A DNA stretch of 64,000 bases from Brevundimonas vesicularis (GCF_014204545.1 NZ_JACHLJ010000002.1:681529-745528); one strand, 5' to 3'. Shown: positions 47,743-56,212, counted from the first letter of the stretch. Notes: a model not told the origin generated them from the sequence alone. Program-made: numbers and translations.

Positions 47743-47768
47743 ATTGCACTCATACAAGAAAGTGCAAT
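47743..47768. repeat. 8-bp inverted repeat ATTGCACT-N10-AGTGCAAT
   Basis: Perfect 8-bp arms at 47743-47750 and 47761-47768 with a 10-base spacer, roughly one helical turn. This is the geometry of a dimeric repressor operator. The arms are identical to those of copy A, 83 bases upstream. An AT-rich stretch resembling a promoter lies between them. Confidence 0.8.
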
Positions 47769-47782
47769 TCGCTCAGTGAAGC

Positions 47783-47813
47783 TGGACCCCGAAAAACAGT
47801 CCAACGAGTCCAA
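47783..47813. repeat. Three-arm repeat, copy B (TGGAC / GTCCAA / GTCCAA)
   Basis: TGGAC at 47783-47787 is inverted as GTCCA at 47799-47803, and GTCCAA recurs at 47808-47813. The spacer CCCGAAAAACA is a shortened version of that in copy A. The start-to-start distance of arms two and three is 9 bases in both copies. Arm identity changed from GTGCAA to GTCCAA while complementarity was kept. Similarity to IS3-type terminal sequences (GGACCCCGAAAAAC) is an alternative explanation. Confidence 0.7.
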
Positions 47814-47999
47814 GTCGTGCGGATGGCGATGTCAAAGACCGGGCCGGCATCATAACCCGGTCTGGGGTCGCGCGAAGGAAGATGACGATCCGGCGGCCTA
47901 ATGAACTGAAAAGGCCGCGTTTCTTTTCGCACAATAGGATGGGTGGGCCGTCGGAGAAGGCTTGAGGCCTCGCAGATCGTGCCTGACCCGCCGTGGACC

Positions 48000-48022
48000 C
48001 TCGGACAAGCCCGAGGGTGACG
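48000..48022. repeat. Short dispersed-type palindrome before the DUF1318 gene end
   Basis: ACCCTCGG and CCGAGGGT face each other across a short ACAAGC loop, followed by GACGGTCTTTTT. The core resembles the CCTCGGGCTTGTCCGAGG type of repeat scattered through alphaproteobacterial genomes. The T-run also makes it a possible plus-strand terminator for the methyltransferase transcript. Confidence 0.65.
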
Positions 48023-48033
48023 GTCTTTTTGCC

Positions 48034-48393
48034 TTAGCGCTGGACCCACTGGCCCTGGGCGTTGCGGTACCATTGGCCCGAGGAGATGCGAGGCAGCAGC
48101 TGGGCCTCGAACATCCGGGCGCCGGCGACATCGGCCGAAGTGCCGGCGTCGGCGGCGCTGCGGGCGTAGGCGGCGCGGCGGCCCGAGTTGGTGGCGTCGA
48201 CGGCGGCGCGCAGGCTGGCGTCCGAGGTCGGGGTGCGGAAGCCCAGGTAACCGTCGGCCTGCTCACCCACGACGCCGGCGGCCTTTGCCTGGTCGATCTG
48301 CGCCTTCTGGGCGCTGGTCTGGGCGATGGCGGCGCCCGCGAAGCCCAAAGCCGCAACGGCGGCGCCGATGACGAAGAGTTTGCGGAAGGTCAT
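48034..48393 (-). CDS. ydbL: YdbL-family (DUF1318) periplasmic protein
   Basis: A 119-residue exported protein. A signal peptide (AAVAALGFAGAAIAQ) is followed by a domain matching DUF1318, with AKAAGVVGEQADGYLGF, the ATNSGRRAAYARSAADAG helix and the closing SGQWYRNAQGQWVQR. In E. coli the corresponding ydbL gene belongs to the ydbH-ynbE-ydbL operon, which supports YdbH, an AsmA-like lipid-transport protein spanning the periplasm. The same order is present here on the minus strand, which strengthens the call. Confidence 0.87.
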   Translation of the reverse strand: MTFRKLFVIGAAVAALGFAGAAIAQTSAQKAQIDQAKAAGVVGEQADGYLGFRTPTSDASLRAAVDATNSGRRAAYARSAADAGTSADVAGARMFEAQLLPRISSGQWYRNAQGQWVQR

Positions 48394-48426
48394 GTCAGCC
48401 TGTCCCTTTCAGAGAGAAGCGGGAAA

Positions 48427-48615
48427 TCAGAAGAGGTTGGGGTTCTGCTGCAACAGCTGCTGCAGCTCCTGGTCCAGCCGAACGCGCACGTCGGCGTCCA
48501 GCTTGGCGTAGATCTGGATCGGCGCGACCTCAAGACGGATGGTCGGGGCGCAGGCCGCGAGGGCGACGACGACGGCTCCGAAACCGAGGCCGGCCAGTTG
48601 GCGCTTGTGGATCAT
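48427..48615 (-). CDS. ynbE: YnbE-family outer-membrane lipoprotein
   Basis: A small 62-residue protein. The signal peptide ends in the lipobox-like LAAC (Cys 22 region), and a short mature part contains PTIRLEVAPIQIYAKLDADVRV and a Gln-rich end. This is the YnbE pattern. In E. coli YnbE is the outer-membrane lipoprotein partner that captures the C-terminal end of YdbH. The start at 48615 is chosen because the longer frame to 48696 merely overlaps the ydbH stop. It lies between ydbH and ydbL in one operon. Confidence 0.87.
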   Translation of the reverse strand: MIHKRQLAGLGFGAVVVALAACAPTIRLEVAPIQIYAKLDADVRVRLDQELQQLLQQNPNLF

Positions 48616-48692
48616 GACATGGGCTCCGGTTCGGCCGAGGGTGATGTCTCTAGTAGCACGCCGTCCAATGAACGCGCGCTGAATGGTGAAGT

Positions 48693-51600
48693 TCAATCGG
48701 CCGGGGCCGGCGTAGTGGCTGGCGGGTTCGGTTCCTGCTCACCCTGGCGAGCGCGATTGACGGCCATGAGGTCCGAGATCAGCTGGTTGGCGTTCAGGGT
48801 CGTGTCGAGCGTCAGGTCGATCTGCGTGTTCGACGGCAACGGCAGTTTGCGGTTCAGGAACTGGCGGCTGATCAGTTCGCCGATCGTCAGCCTAAGCTCC
48901 TGGCGCTTGGGCGGATCGTGGCGGCCGCGAATATGGAACAGAACCGCGAGACGGCCGCCGTCCAGGCTGTTCACATCGGCGCTGAGCTGATCGAAGGACA
49001 GGTTCTCCATCGCCTGATAGGCCAGGTCCTCGACGACGTTTTCCGACACCTCGCCGCCCCCGCCGCTGGCGGCGACATCGGTCAGAACGTCACGCTTGAT
49101 CGACAGGCGGCCCGGCTGGACGGCCTCCAGCTTGCCGGCGGTGATCTTGAGCCCGCGCTTGGGGTCCATGATGAAGGGCAGGCGGCCCGAGACGACGGCG
49201 TCCAGCTGAACCTTGTCGTCAAAGCCGGTGTCGGCGACGATATCGCCCAGCTGCACCCGGTCCAGCACGATCACGCCGCTGTAGGGCTGGGTCGCGTCCA
49301 GCGGGACGGTGAAGGGCTCGACCGAGACGGTCCCGCCGCCGGCGACGACCTGGGCGCCGTCGATCAGCACCCCGGCCTCGTTGATCGAGAAGGTCACATC
49401 CAGCGCCGTGACCGCCGTGCCGACGGCGAGGCTGTCGGCCGTCAGCTTCTGGTTCGGGGCGGTGATCAGGGGCGTCAGGCTGCTGAAAACGATGTCGCCG
49501 CGCAGGCCCTTCACCGCCCCGACTGGACTGACGAAATCCAGGCCCGGCGTGACCAGATGGCCGCTGGAGGTCGGTTCAGCGTCCTTGGTCCAGTCGAAAC
49601 GTCCGTCGAAGCTGACGGGACCTTCGACCGGCGATTGCAGGAAGTTGGCGGCCAAGGGGCTGAGCATCGCCGGCTGAAGCCCATGCTCGGCGAAGGTCAC
49701 GTTCGGGGCGGTGATGACGATGCCGCCCGATCCGGTGCGGCCATCGTGCGCCAGGGTCAGGCGGCCGAGATCATAGGCGGCCGCCGCGCCTGTGCCCTTC
49801 AGGTCGAAGGCGCCGCTCCAGCGTTCGCTTGCCAGGGTCGCAGATCCTGTGGCGGAAAGCGGTTCGAAACGTTCCGGCGTCAGGGCGTCGACGACGCGGG
49901 CGGCCGCCACATTGGCGGTCAGGCCGATCCCCGCCTTGGTCCCGTCGACGGTGACACGGCCCGAGGCGTCGGCGAACCGCATGCCGAGGAAGGGCGCCTG
50001 GGCCGAGACTTGGGCGAAACCGCCTGCGACGCGCCAGACGCCGTCCTTGGACGTCAACAGCGGACCGCCCTGGGGACACAGTTTGCCGGCGACCTGATGG
50101 ACGTCGTTCTCGTCCAGCTCCAGCCGCTCGACCGTCAGGTCGACGCAGTCGGATGTGGCATAGGTCAGCCGGCCGGCGTTCAGGGCCAGGACGCCGCGCG
50201 TCCGGGCGTCGATGCCGCGCGCCAGGTCGAAATCCAGCCGGGCGCGACCGTCCAGCGTCGCTTCGAACCCGCCCTCGGTCAGCCGCCAGTTCTGGACCGC
50301 GATGGACATTTCCGGCAGGCCCTTGCCGCGCGTGGCGGTCAGGGTCAGCGCCCCGCCGCCCAGCCGTCCCGGCTCGGCCTGATAGGCGCCGCCCTGACCT
50401 TGAGCCACCGTCAGGACGCCGCCGTTGGCGGGCGTCATGGTCACGGGACGCGACAGGGAAACGGTCGTGCCGGCCGCGCCCGTGGCGAAGCGGAGGGCGG
50501 GCGCGTTCAGGGCGAAGCGTCCCAGCGCGCGCTTCATCTCGGCCAGTTCGGCGATGTCGTCGGGGCCAACCGCGCCGAAGAGGGGCCAGGCCCCGTCGGC
50601 GGCGCGAAGCGATCCGTTCGCCGCGATCTGAACCCCGCCGTCGCTGACCACGTCCAGGTCCACATCTGCGCGGCCGCGCTTCAGCGCCAGGTCGCCGAAA
50701 CCGAAATGGTCGAAGGTCGCGCTCAACGGCCCGGTCGCCTCGAAGGCCGCATCCTTGCCGCCCAAGGCCAGGTCGCGCGACGTCAACGACAGTCCGGCGA
50801 TCGTCGTCTGACCCGTCCGTCCCGAACCGGCGGTTAGGGCCAGCGGCCCCTGCATGCGCCAGCGCACGGCGTCGTCGCGCGACACCGTCAGCTTGCCGCG
50901 CGTCGCCGTCGCGGCGACATCGGAGATACGCAGATCCGCGCCCTCGACGGCCGCCGCCTTCAGCGCGGTCGTTACTTCGCCGTCCAGCCGGAAGGTTTCG
51001 ATCCAGCCGGATACGGCGCCGTCGAACCGGGCGGCGACATCGGCGCTGCGGGCGCTGAGCGTCGAGGTTCCCAGGCGCTCGCCCGTCAGGCGGCCGTCCA
51101 GAACCGCCCGGCCGTCGCCGCGCCGCGTCTTCATATCCGGATAGGGCAGATCGCCGGTCAGCGTCAGCGCAGCCCCCTGCCCCCGCGCCGCCGGTGTCGC
51201 GAAGCTGTCGGCGGCGGCCGACAGCTTGATCGCCATCCGGTCGCCGGTCGTGGTCAGGTCCAGCAGGCCGGACAGGCCCTGGGCCTGCGTCTCGCCGCTC
51301 TTCAGCGCGGCCTTCGGCAGCCGCGCCGCCAGCCGCATCAGCTTGCCGTCGTCGATCCGGGCGTCAGCCAGCAGATCGACCGGCCCGTATTCCGTGTTTA
51401 ACCGCCCGCGGCCGCCCTCGACGATGACCAGGGGTCCGCGCGAATCCGGGCGGGGCGGTCCGCCGGTGAACTCCTTGATCAGCGGATCAAGCGAGCCGAA
51501 GGACAGCTTCCCGCCCTTCCAGCTGGCCCGGACGACCGGTCGCAGCAGGCGGATGCGGCTGGGGGTCACGCCCAGGCCCGACCTGGACCACGGCAGGGCG

Positions 51601-51902
51601 ACGGCGTAATCGACCTCCGCTCGCTCGACCACGACATCCGGATTGTCGGGATCGCCGATGCGGATGCGGCCGACGAAGCCGTCGATCTCGATCCGCTCCA
51701 CATCGACATCGGCCGGGATTCCGCGCTGGTCCAGCCAGCCGACGAGGACATTGCGGGCCACCGCGCGGCGATTGAGATAGATCAGGGCCGCCACCACGCC
51801 GATCAGCAGCGCCAGGATCAGAACGCCGATGCCAACGGCGCGCAGGATGCGACGGGTCTTGGCCTGCGGCTTTGGCTTCGGCTTGGACGGTGTGTCGGTC
51901 AA
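48693..51902 (-). CDS. ydbH: YdbH-like AsmA-family intermembrane lipid-transport protein
   Basis: A 1069-residue protein with one N-terminal membrane helix (about residues 20-45, AVGIGVLILALLIGVVAALIYL). A very long, beta-rich periplasmic part follows, as in AsmA-like bridge proteins (YdbH, TamB, YhdP). The C-terminal region DRVQLGDIVADTGFDDKV, then RGRHDPPKRQELRLTIGELI, matches the YdbH C-terminal domain. Such proteins form a hydrophobic groove carrying phospholipids to the outer membrane. The downstream ynbE and ydbL genes complete the known three-gene operon. Membership was judged from order and motifs, not by alignment. Confidence 0.87.
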   Translation of the reverse strand: MTDTPSKPKPKPQAKTRRILRAVGIGVLILALLIGVVAALIYLNRRAVARNVLVGWLDQRGIPADVDVERIEIDGFVGRIRIGDPDNPDVVVERAEVDYAVALPWSRSGLGVTPSRIRLLRPVVRASWKGGKLSFGSLDPLIKEFTGGPPRPDSRGPLVIVEGGRGRLNTEYGPVDLLADARIDDGKLMRLAARLPKAALKSGETQAQGLSGLLDLTTTGDRMAIKLSAAADSFATPAARGQGAALTLTGDLPYPDMKTRRGDGRAVLDGRLTGERLGTSTLSARSADVAARFDGAVSGWIETFRLDGEVTTALKAAAVEGADLRISDVAATATRGKLTVSRDDAVRWRMQGPLALTAGSGRTGQTTIAGLSLTSRDLALGGKDAAFEATGPLSATFDHFGFGDLALKRGRADVDLDVVSDGGVQIAANGSLRAADGAWPLFGAVGPDDIAELAEMKRALGRFALNAPALRFATGAAGTTVSLSRPVTMTPANGGVLTVAQGQGGAYQAEPGRLGGGALTLTATRGKGLPEMSIAVQNWRLTEGGFEATLDGRARLDFDLARGIDARTRGVLALNAGRLTYATSDCVDLTVERLELDENDVHQVAGKLCPQGGPLLTSKDGVWRVAGGFAQVSAQAPFLGMRFADASGRVTVDGTKAGIGLTANVAAARVVDALTPERFEPLSATGSATLASERWSGAFDLKGTGAAAAYDLGRLTLAHDGRTGSGGIVITAPNVTFAEHGLQPAMLSPLAANFLQSPVEGPVSFDGRFDWTKDAEPTSSGHLVTPGLDFVSPVGAVKGLRGDIVFSSLTPLITAPNQKLTADSLAVGTAVTALDVTFSINEAGVLIDGAQVVAGGGTVSVEPFTVPLDATQPYSGVIVLDRVQLGDIVADTGFDDKVQLDAVVSGRLPFIMDPKRGLKITAGKLEAVQPGRLSIKRDVLTDVAASGGGGEVSENVVEDLAYQAMENLSFDQLSADVNSLDGGRLAVLFHIRGRHDPPKRQELRLTIGELISRQFLNRKLPLPSNTQIDLTLDTTLNANQLISDLMAVNRARQGEQEPNPPATTPAPAD

Positions 51903-52220
51903 ACGGATCGATCGCGTGATTGAAACAGCGGGCCGTCCACCTTGGTCATCCTTGCCCCCAGCACAAGATCAAAGCGTGACGGTCGGTTTTCGGCGCCCGC
52001 TTCCTGCCGGTCAAGCTGGGCCAGATAACGGCGAATCGACCAGTCGGGATCCCTGCATCGTCGAGCTTTGTCTGACGCACGTTAACCGTTTGTAACGGTC
52101 TGCTTTCCAAAATGAAACAAGCGAGGTATAGGACCGCCTTCGCGCCACGGGCGATACGGCGCGATCTTCGAGAACGAGTAAAGCTTTGGCGCCGAAGGCG
52201 TCGCAATACGACGGGGACCG
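51903..52220. promoter_or_regulatory. Divergent intergenic region between ydbH and the M23 gene
   Basis: 318 bases without a gene. It must carry promoters for both flanking genes. A perfect palindrome ACCGTT-TGT-AACGGT sits at 52085-52099 inside GTTAACCGTTTGTAACGG. The TTAA-like half resembles a CtrA site, but the second half does not fit TTAA-N7-TTAA, so I do not call one. No other structure is evident. Confidence 0.5.
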
Positions 52221-53576
52221 ATGGCTCAGTTCGACCCACGCCGCCAGCCGATGCGGCTCGCGCCGCACATGCTTACGGCGGCAGCTGCAATCTCGGTGGC
52301 GATGCTCGCTGGTCGAGCCTATCAACCCGCACAGGCCGAAGAAGTTCCCGCCCTGACATCGGCCCAGATGGCGGCCATGGAGGCCAAGGCCTTCGCCGCC
52401 GCCAACGCGCCCGCCGGCCTGACCGCGCCCGAGGCCGTCAACGTCCAGATCCGCCGCGGCGAAACCTTCGAGCAGGCCGTGCGCCGCACCGGCGTCGCCC
52501 CCGAAGAAGCCAGCGCCGTCGCCGCCACCGTCGCCAACGCCTTTGACCTCGCCGATCTGCGCGCCGGGCTGAAGTTCGAAACCGCCATCGCCAAGCCGCG
52601 CAACGGCCGGGGCGACGCCCGCCTGATCGGCCTGACGATGCGCACCGGCCCGGCGTCGCAACTGACCGTATCGCGCAGCTTCGACGGCGCCCTGCGTCTG
52701 CGTTCGCTGGAAGAAAAAGTCACCCATGAGACCGTCGTCCTGAAGGGCGATGTCGAGCGCAGCCTGTCGGCCAGCGCGCGTGAACTGGGCGCCACCGCCT
52801 CCATCGTCCGTTCCGCCAGCCGACTGTTCGCCACCAAGTTCGACATGCAGCGCGACATTCGCGCCTCCGACGAGTTCACCATGGTCTTCGATCGTGAAGT
52901 GACCGAGGCCGGCCGCACGGTGGACGTTGGCGACCTGATGTACGCCGAACTGCGCGGCGTCACCTTCTATCGCTTCAAGCCCGCCGGCGCGAAGGAAGCT
53001 CAATTCTTCGATTCCAACGGCAAAAACCTGCGCTCAGCCATGATGCGCACGCCGCTGCAGAGCTTCCGCCGGGTGTCGTCCAACTTCGGTTTCCGCACCC
53101 ACCCGATCTCGGGCTACAAGAAGATGCACCAGGGCATCGACTTCGCCGCCGGAACCGGCACGCCGGTCGTGGCCCCCGCCGATGGCGTGGTGGTCGAGGC
53201 GCGCCGCTGGGGGGGTTATGGCAACTGGCTGCGCATCCGCCACAACAACGGCCTGGAAAGCGGCTACGGTCACCTGTCGCGCTACGGCTCGGGCATCCGC
53301 GCCGGCCAGCGGGTCAGCCAGGGTCAGATCGTCGCCTATGTCGGTTCGACCGGCGCCTCGACCGGTCCGCACCTGCACTATGAGCTGTGGCGCGGCGGCC
53401 AGCGGATCAATCCCGCCGGCGTGCGCACCCAGGAAGGCACCGAACTCGCCGGCGCCGACCTGACCGCCTTCCGCGCCGAAAAGGCCCGCATCGACCGCAT
53501 CATCGCCTCGGGCGGTCAAAAGCGTCCGGCCATGCAGCAGGCCTCGGCTGAAGGCCTGCGGCCCGCCCGCGGCTAA
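52221..53576 (+). CDS. M23-family (LytM-type) metallopeptidase
   Basis: A 451-residue protein with an N-terminal membrane/signal segment (MLTAAAAISVAMLAGRA). A helical and beta middle region (about 60-290) resembles the OapA/opacity-type extension of long M23 proteins. The catalytic LytM domain lies near residues 290-400. Its zinc ligands are visible in KMHQGIDFAAGTG (His and Asp) and GPHLHYELW (the HxH motif). It should cut peptidoglycan cross-links or activate amidases during growth and division. All ligands are retained, so it is probably active rather than an EnvC-like pseudo-enzyme. Confidence 0.92.
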   Translation: MAQFDPRRQPMRLAPHMLTAAAAISVAMLAGRAYQPAQAEEVPALTSAQMAAMEAKAFAAANAPAGLTAPEAVNVQIRRGETFEQAVRRTGVAPEEASAVAATVANAFDLADLRAGLKFETAIAKPRNGRGDARLIGLTMRTGPASQLTVSRSFDGALRLRSLEEKVTHETVVLKGDVERSLSASARELGATASIVRSASRLFATKFDMQRDIRASDEFTMVFDREVTEAGRTVDVGDLMYAELRGVTFYRFKPAGAKEAQFFDSNGKNLRSAMMRTPLQSFRRVSSNFGFRTHPISGYKKMHQGIDFAAGTGTPVVAPADGVVVEARRWGGYGNWLRIRHNNGLESGYGHLSRYGSGIRAGQRVSQGQIVAYVGSTGASTGPHLHYELWRGGQRINPAGVRTQEGTELAGADLTAFRAEKARIDRIIASGGQKRPAMQQASAEGLRPARG

Positions 53577-53579
53577 GAG

Positions 53580-55256
53580 TCAGCCGACCAGACGCGGGGT
53601 GGCGCGCCCCGGCGTCGGGCAGGACAGGCCGTGGACGGTCACATCGGCTTCGCCCAGCTTCAGCCCCAACAGGTCCAGCACGGGATTGAGCGCGCCGTCC
53701 AGCACCGGCCCCAGCGGCTCCAGCAGCCGCCCCAGGGCCTTGGTCAGATCGCCGAGCCCCACGCCTAGGCCGATCACGTTCACATCCACGTCCAGCCGCG
53801 CCAGCAGGCTGGCGACCGCACCGCTGGCGAAGCCGCGCGAGGTCATGGTCTTGGCGCGCTGATTGTCGATATCGTCCGCGTCGAACCTCAGCGGCCTGAA
53901 ACCTGCGTCCGCCGCCTCGACATCCGCCTTGCCGGTGATGCTGACCAGACCCGCAACCGACAGCAGGGTCGCACGCTGGGGCGCCAGCGGGGTCTTGAAG
54001 TCGCTCAGCCTGGCCTCGTCCACCACACCGATCGATGCGCGCGCCAAGCCCGGCCGCACATCGACCTCGACCGCGCGCGCCGGACCGCAGGACAGCGACT
54101 TCAGCCGCGCCTCGGACGCCGCCAGTTCGATCAGGATCGGCAGTTCGACCCGCGCCAGACCCGACAGGGATTGCGTCGTCTTGGCCCGCACATAGAGCCG
54201 CGCCTGGGCCGTGTGGATGATCGGCTGGCCGTCGGCCGTCACCGTCAGCCAGGGCGAGCGATTGGGCCGTTCGCCGATCGCCAGGCTGGTCTTCAGATCG
54301 GCCAGCCCCGCCGGCACGCCCAGGTTCAGCGCGATCTGCCGATCTCCGCCCCCGACCTCCAGCATGGCCATGACCAGATCCATGGCCGAGACCGAGGCGT
54401 CCAGCCCTTCGCGGATCCCGTCCGGCGCGCGCGTCTCTAGCCCGATCAGATCGCCCAGCCTGACCTTTGTCCCGACCGAGGCCGAGGCCAGCTTGCCCAG
54501 CGCCCCGCCGTCCTGGCCGCCCGCCACCCGCTCCAGCACCCTCAGCGCGCGGCCGGCGTCGACCTGGGTCGCCAGAAGCCGGTCGTAGTCGCCGACCGGG
54601 ACGCCCAGATCGGTCGCGAGGGCGTCGGTAAACTCCAGCAGATTGACGTCCAGATCGATCAGACGACGATAGTCCATGACGCTGAGCGACACCTTGGAGC
54701 CGGTCAGGCCCCCGACCACCTGATTGGCCACGCCGCCGTTCAGTCGCGCCAGGCGCGACTCGATCGAGATCATGGCCTTGGGCGTCCCGCCGCCCGTCGT
54801 CGCCGTGGCCCGGCGCGTGACCCGCACCTGATCGCGGCCCAGCAACAGCGGCGTGAAGAACATCGGCGCGCGGCTGGTGACCTCGACCCGCGCCGCGTTC
54901 GGCTTTACCCCGCCCGTCACGAACCGGTCATTGCGCGCCTTGGCTGGATCGGGCGTGTAGACGCCCAGCGCCGTCGCCACCGTGACCGAGACGTCGGGCG
55001 AAACATTGGCCTCGACCGTCGCCTGGGCCGCGCGCGAGATTGCGCCCTCGCCCTGCGCCAGGTTTCGCACCGCCGACAGCGCCGCGAGATCCGCCGCCCC
55101 CTGAACCCGGCGCGTGTGCAGCACCAGAACGCCCAGGTCGATCACCGCCGCCGTGAACAGGCACAACAGACCGCCCGCGACCGCCGCGATCACCGCCACA
55201 GCCCCGCGTCGATCGGCGCCGAACCGGAGCAGCAGACAAGGCGTCCGGACGCTCAT
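53580..55256 (-). CDS. TadG-like pilus-assembly protein
   Basis: A 558-residue membrane protein. The N-terminal Tad domain begins with RRGAVAVIAAVAGGLLCLFTAAVIDLG and VQGAADLAALSAVRNLAQGE, the diagnostic TadG/TadE-like start that anchors pseudopilins. The long C-terminal part is beta-rich and poorly conserved. TadG is an accessory of Flp/Tad type IVb pili. The start ATG at 55256 shares one base with the stop of tadE (TGATG), so translation is coupled. An in-frame TTG at 55259 adds one residue. The rest of the tad locus is not in the window. Confidence 0.88.
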   Translation of the reverse strand: MSVRTPCLLLRFGADRRGAVAVIAAVAGGLLCLFTAAVIDLGVLVLHTRRVQGAADLAALSAVRNLAQGEGAISRAAQATVEANVSPDVSVTVATALGVYTPDPAKARNDRFVTGGVKPNAARVEVTSRAPMFFTPLLLGRDQVRVTRRATATTGGGTPKAMISIESRLARLNGGVANQVVGGLTGSKVSLSVMDYRRLIDLDVNLLEFTDALATDLGVPVGDYDRLLATQVDAGRALRVLERVAGGQDGGALGKLASASVGTKVRLGDLIGLETRAPDGIREGLDASVSAMDLVMAMLEVGGGDRQIALNLGVPAGLADLKTSLAIGERPNRSPWLTVTADGQPIIHTAQARLYVRAKTTQSLSGLARVELPILIELAASEARLKSLSCGPARAVEVDVRPGLARASIGVVDEARLSDFKTPLAPQRATLLSVAGLVSITGKADVEAADAGFRPLRFDADDIDNQRAKTMTSRGFASGAVASLLARLDVDVNVIGLGVGLGDLTKALGRLLEPLGPVLDGALNPVLDLLGLKLGEADVTVHGLSCPTPGRATPRLVG

Positions 55257-55681
55257 CAATAGTCGCCCACATGGATGACCGCCGACCGTCGAATGACCGA
55301 CGGCGGACGCGGCAGCATTCCGCCCAGCGCCATGATCAGACTGTCGCTCGCGTCATAGACCACGACGACCCGCAGGCGGCCGGCGTCCTCCATCACCTCG
55401 ATGGTCGTTTGATCGGGCTTCAGCGCCACGCCCCGCACCGCCTCGCTGACCTCGCGGCGCGCCAGACCCTCGCGCTCGGCCGCGTCCAGCCCCCCGATCG
55501 CCGCCCTGGCCCCCTCCGACGCCAGAGCCTGAACCGACTGGGCCATCAAAAACCAGCCGCCATAGACGACGATGCCGATCAGCAGCAGGACCAGGATCGG
55601 CCCCACCAGCGCAAACTCCACCGCCGCCACGCCCTCGCGCCCGCGTCGCCTTGCAGCAGGAATGGGTCCGAACGTCCGCAT
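55256..55681 (-). CDS. TadE-like minor pseudopilin
   Basis: A 141-residue protein. It begins with a basic segment (RRRGREG) and the TadE helix VAAVEFALVGPILVLLLIGIV, in which the Glu near the start is the conserved pseudopilin residue needed for processing and assembly. It should be a minor subunit of Flp/Tad pili. It precedes tadG with a one-base TGATG overlap. The region upstream of its start is where the window leaves the tight core-gene layout. Confidence 0.88.
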   Translation of the reverse strand: MRTFGPIPAARRRGREGVAAVEFALVGPILVLLLIGIVVYGGWFLMAQSVQALASEGARAAIGGLDAAEREGLARREVSEAVRGVALKPDQTTIEVMEDAGRLRVVVVYDASDSLIMALGGMLPRPPSVIRRSAVIHVGDY

Positions 55682-56212
55682 GCCAACCTCACGATTGCTC
55701 GCTTAGGTTGTATATCAGGCGCGGTTAAGCGTTCGTGTGGCCGCTAAAGGGGCTGCATGATCGCCTTCATGCCTGTTGTAACGATCTTAGTCAGACCTAG
55801 CCCGTGCTTCTTCAACACCAAGTGGCTGACGGCCGCACAGTCGTTTGCCCGATATCGAATAGGATATGACGGCAAGATTCGGATGTCTGACAGGGCTGGG
55901 CCGTCCTAACTCGATTTGTCCGTTACATTTGATTTCAGGACCTTAGGTAGGTTTGCTGGCCCGAGAAGGTTACGCTTCTATGCTGTAAGCGATGAAGACG
56001 TTCGCAGCTGAGTTCGCACGCATGCAGGCGATGAAAGAACCAGCCTGCGCAGAGGCTAACGCAGCTTACAGCCATTCCATTGCGGGGCGGCAGCCTTGGG
56101 TTTGATGGTGTGTCCAAGGCGGCGTTCCGGCTGCAATCCTCGCCGTAGAAGAGGCGAGAACGTTGTGTTACGGAACGGCGTATTTTGCGCAATCTCAACC
56201 CCAGCCGCACAC
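55682..56212. other. 531-bp intergenic region at the start of the atypical segment
   Basis: The region holds no convincing long gene. The base composition visibly drops in G+C compared with DNA to the left. It contains the 9-bp inverted repeat GCTGTAAGC (55982-55990)/GCTTACAGC (56064-56072) around a short open frame, and is the probable promoter region for the response-regulator run and, on the other strand, for tadE-tadG. Confidence 0.6.
55992..56105 (+). CDS. Possible 37-residue small protein
   Basis: An ATG at 55992 opens a 37-codon frame giving MKTFAAEFARMQAMKEPA... and ending with PWV and TGA. No clear ribosome site precedes it. The frame is largely enclosed by a 9-bp inverted repeat, so it could equally be a structured RNA or chance. 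No family is recognised; listed only because it is too short to be otherwise noticed. Confidence 0.2.
   Translation: MKTFAAEFARMQAMKEPACAEANAAYSHSIAGRQPWV

Larger units (their letters stand above)
47642..48033. other. 392-bp non-coding region with arm repeats and a palindromic element
   Basis: Lies between the convergent methyltransferase and DUF1318 genes. It holds the ATTGCACT/AGTGCAAT inverted repeats and the related GGAC/GTCC copy at 47660-47813, an AT-rich 30-base stretch (47711-47742) unlike the surrounding DNA, and a dispersed-type hairpin at about 48000-48022. I find no convincing gene. A minus-strand open frame at 47580-47813 lacks a plausible start context and its translation matches nothing I know. 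Confidence 0.8.

Noticed and set aside
47743..47768. A CIRCE (HrcA) operator
   Set aside because: The arms share GCACT/AGTGC with CIRCE, but the flanking bases and spacer length differ (N10 between CACT and AGTG, versus N11 with TTAGCACTC arms), and no heat-shock gene is adjacent.
47580..47813. A small minus-strand gene over the repeat region
   Set aside because: The frame has no ribosome site, overlaps the end of the methyltransferase gene and the repeat arms, and has no protein-like composition.
52081..52099. A CtrA-binding site upstream of the M23 gene
   Set aside because: One TTAA half is present but the second half does not match TTAA at seven-base spacing; only the ACCGTT-TGT-AACGGT palindrome is retained as an observation.
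55982..56072. An integron attC site
   Set aside because: The inverted arms lack the RYYYAAC and GTTRRRY core sites at the expected ends, and no integrase-flanked cassette order is present.
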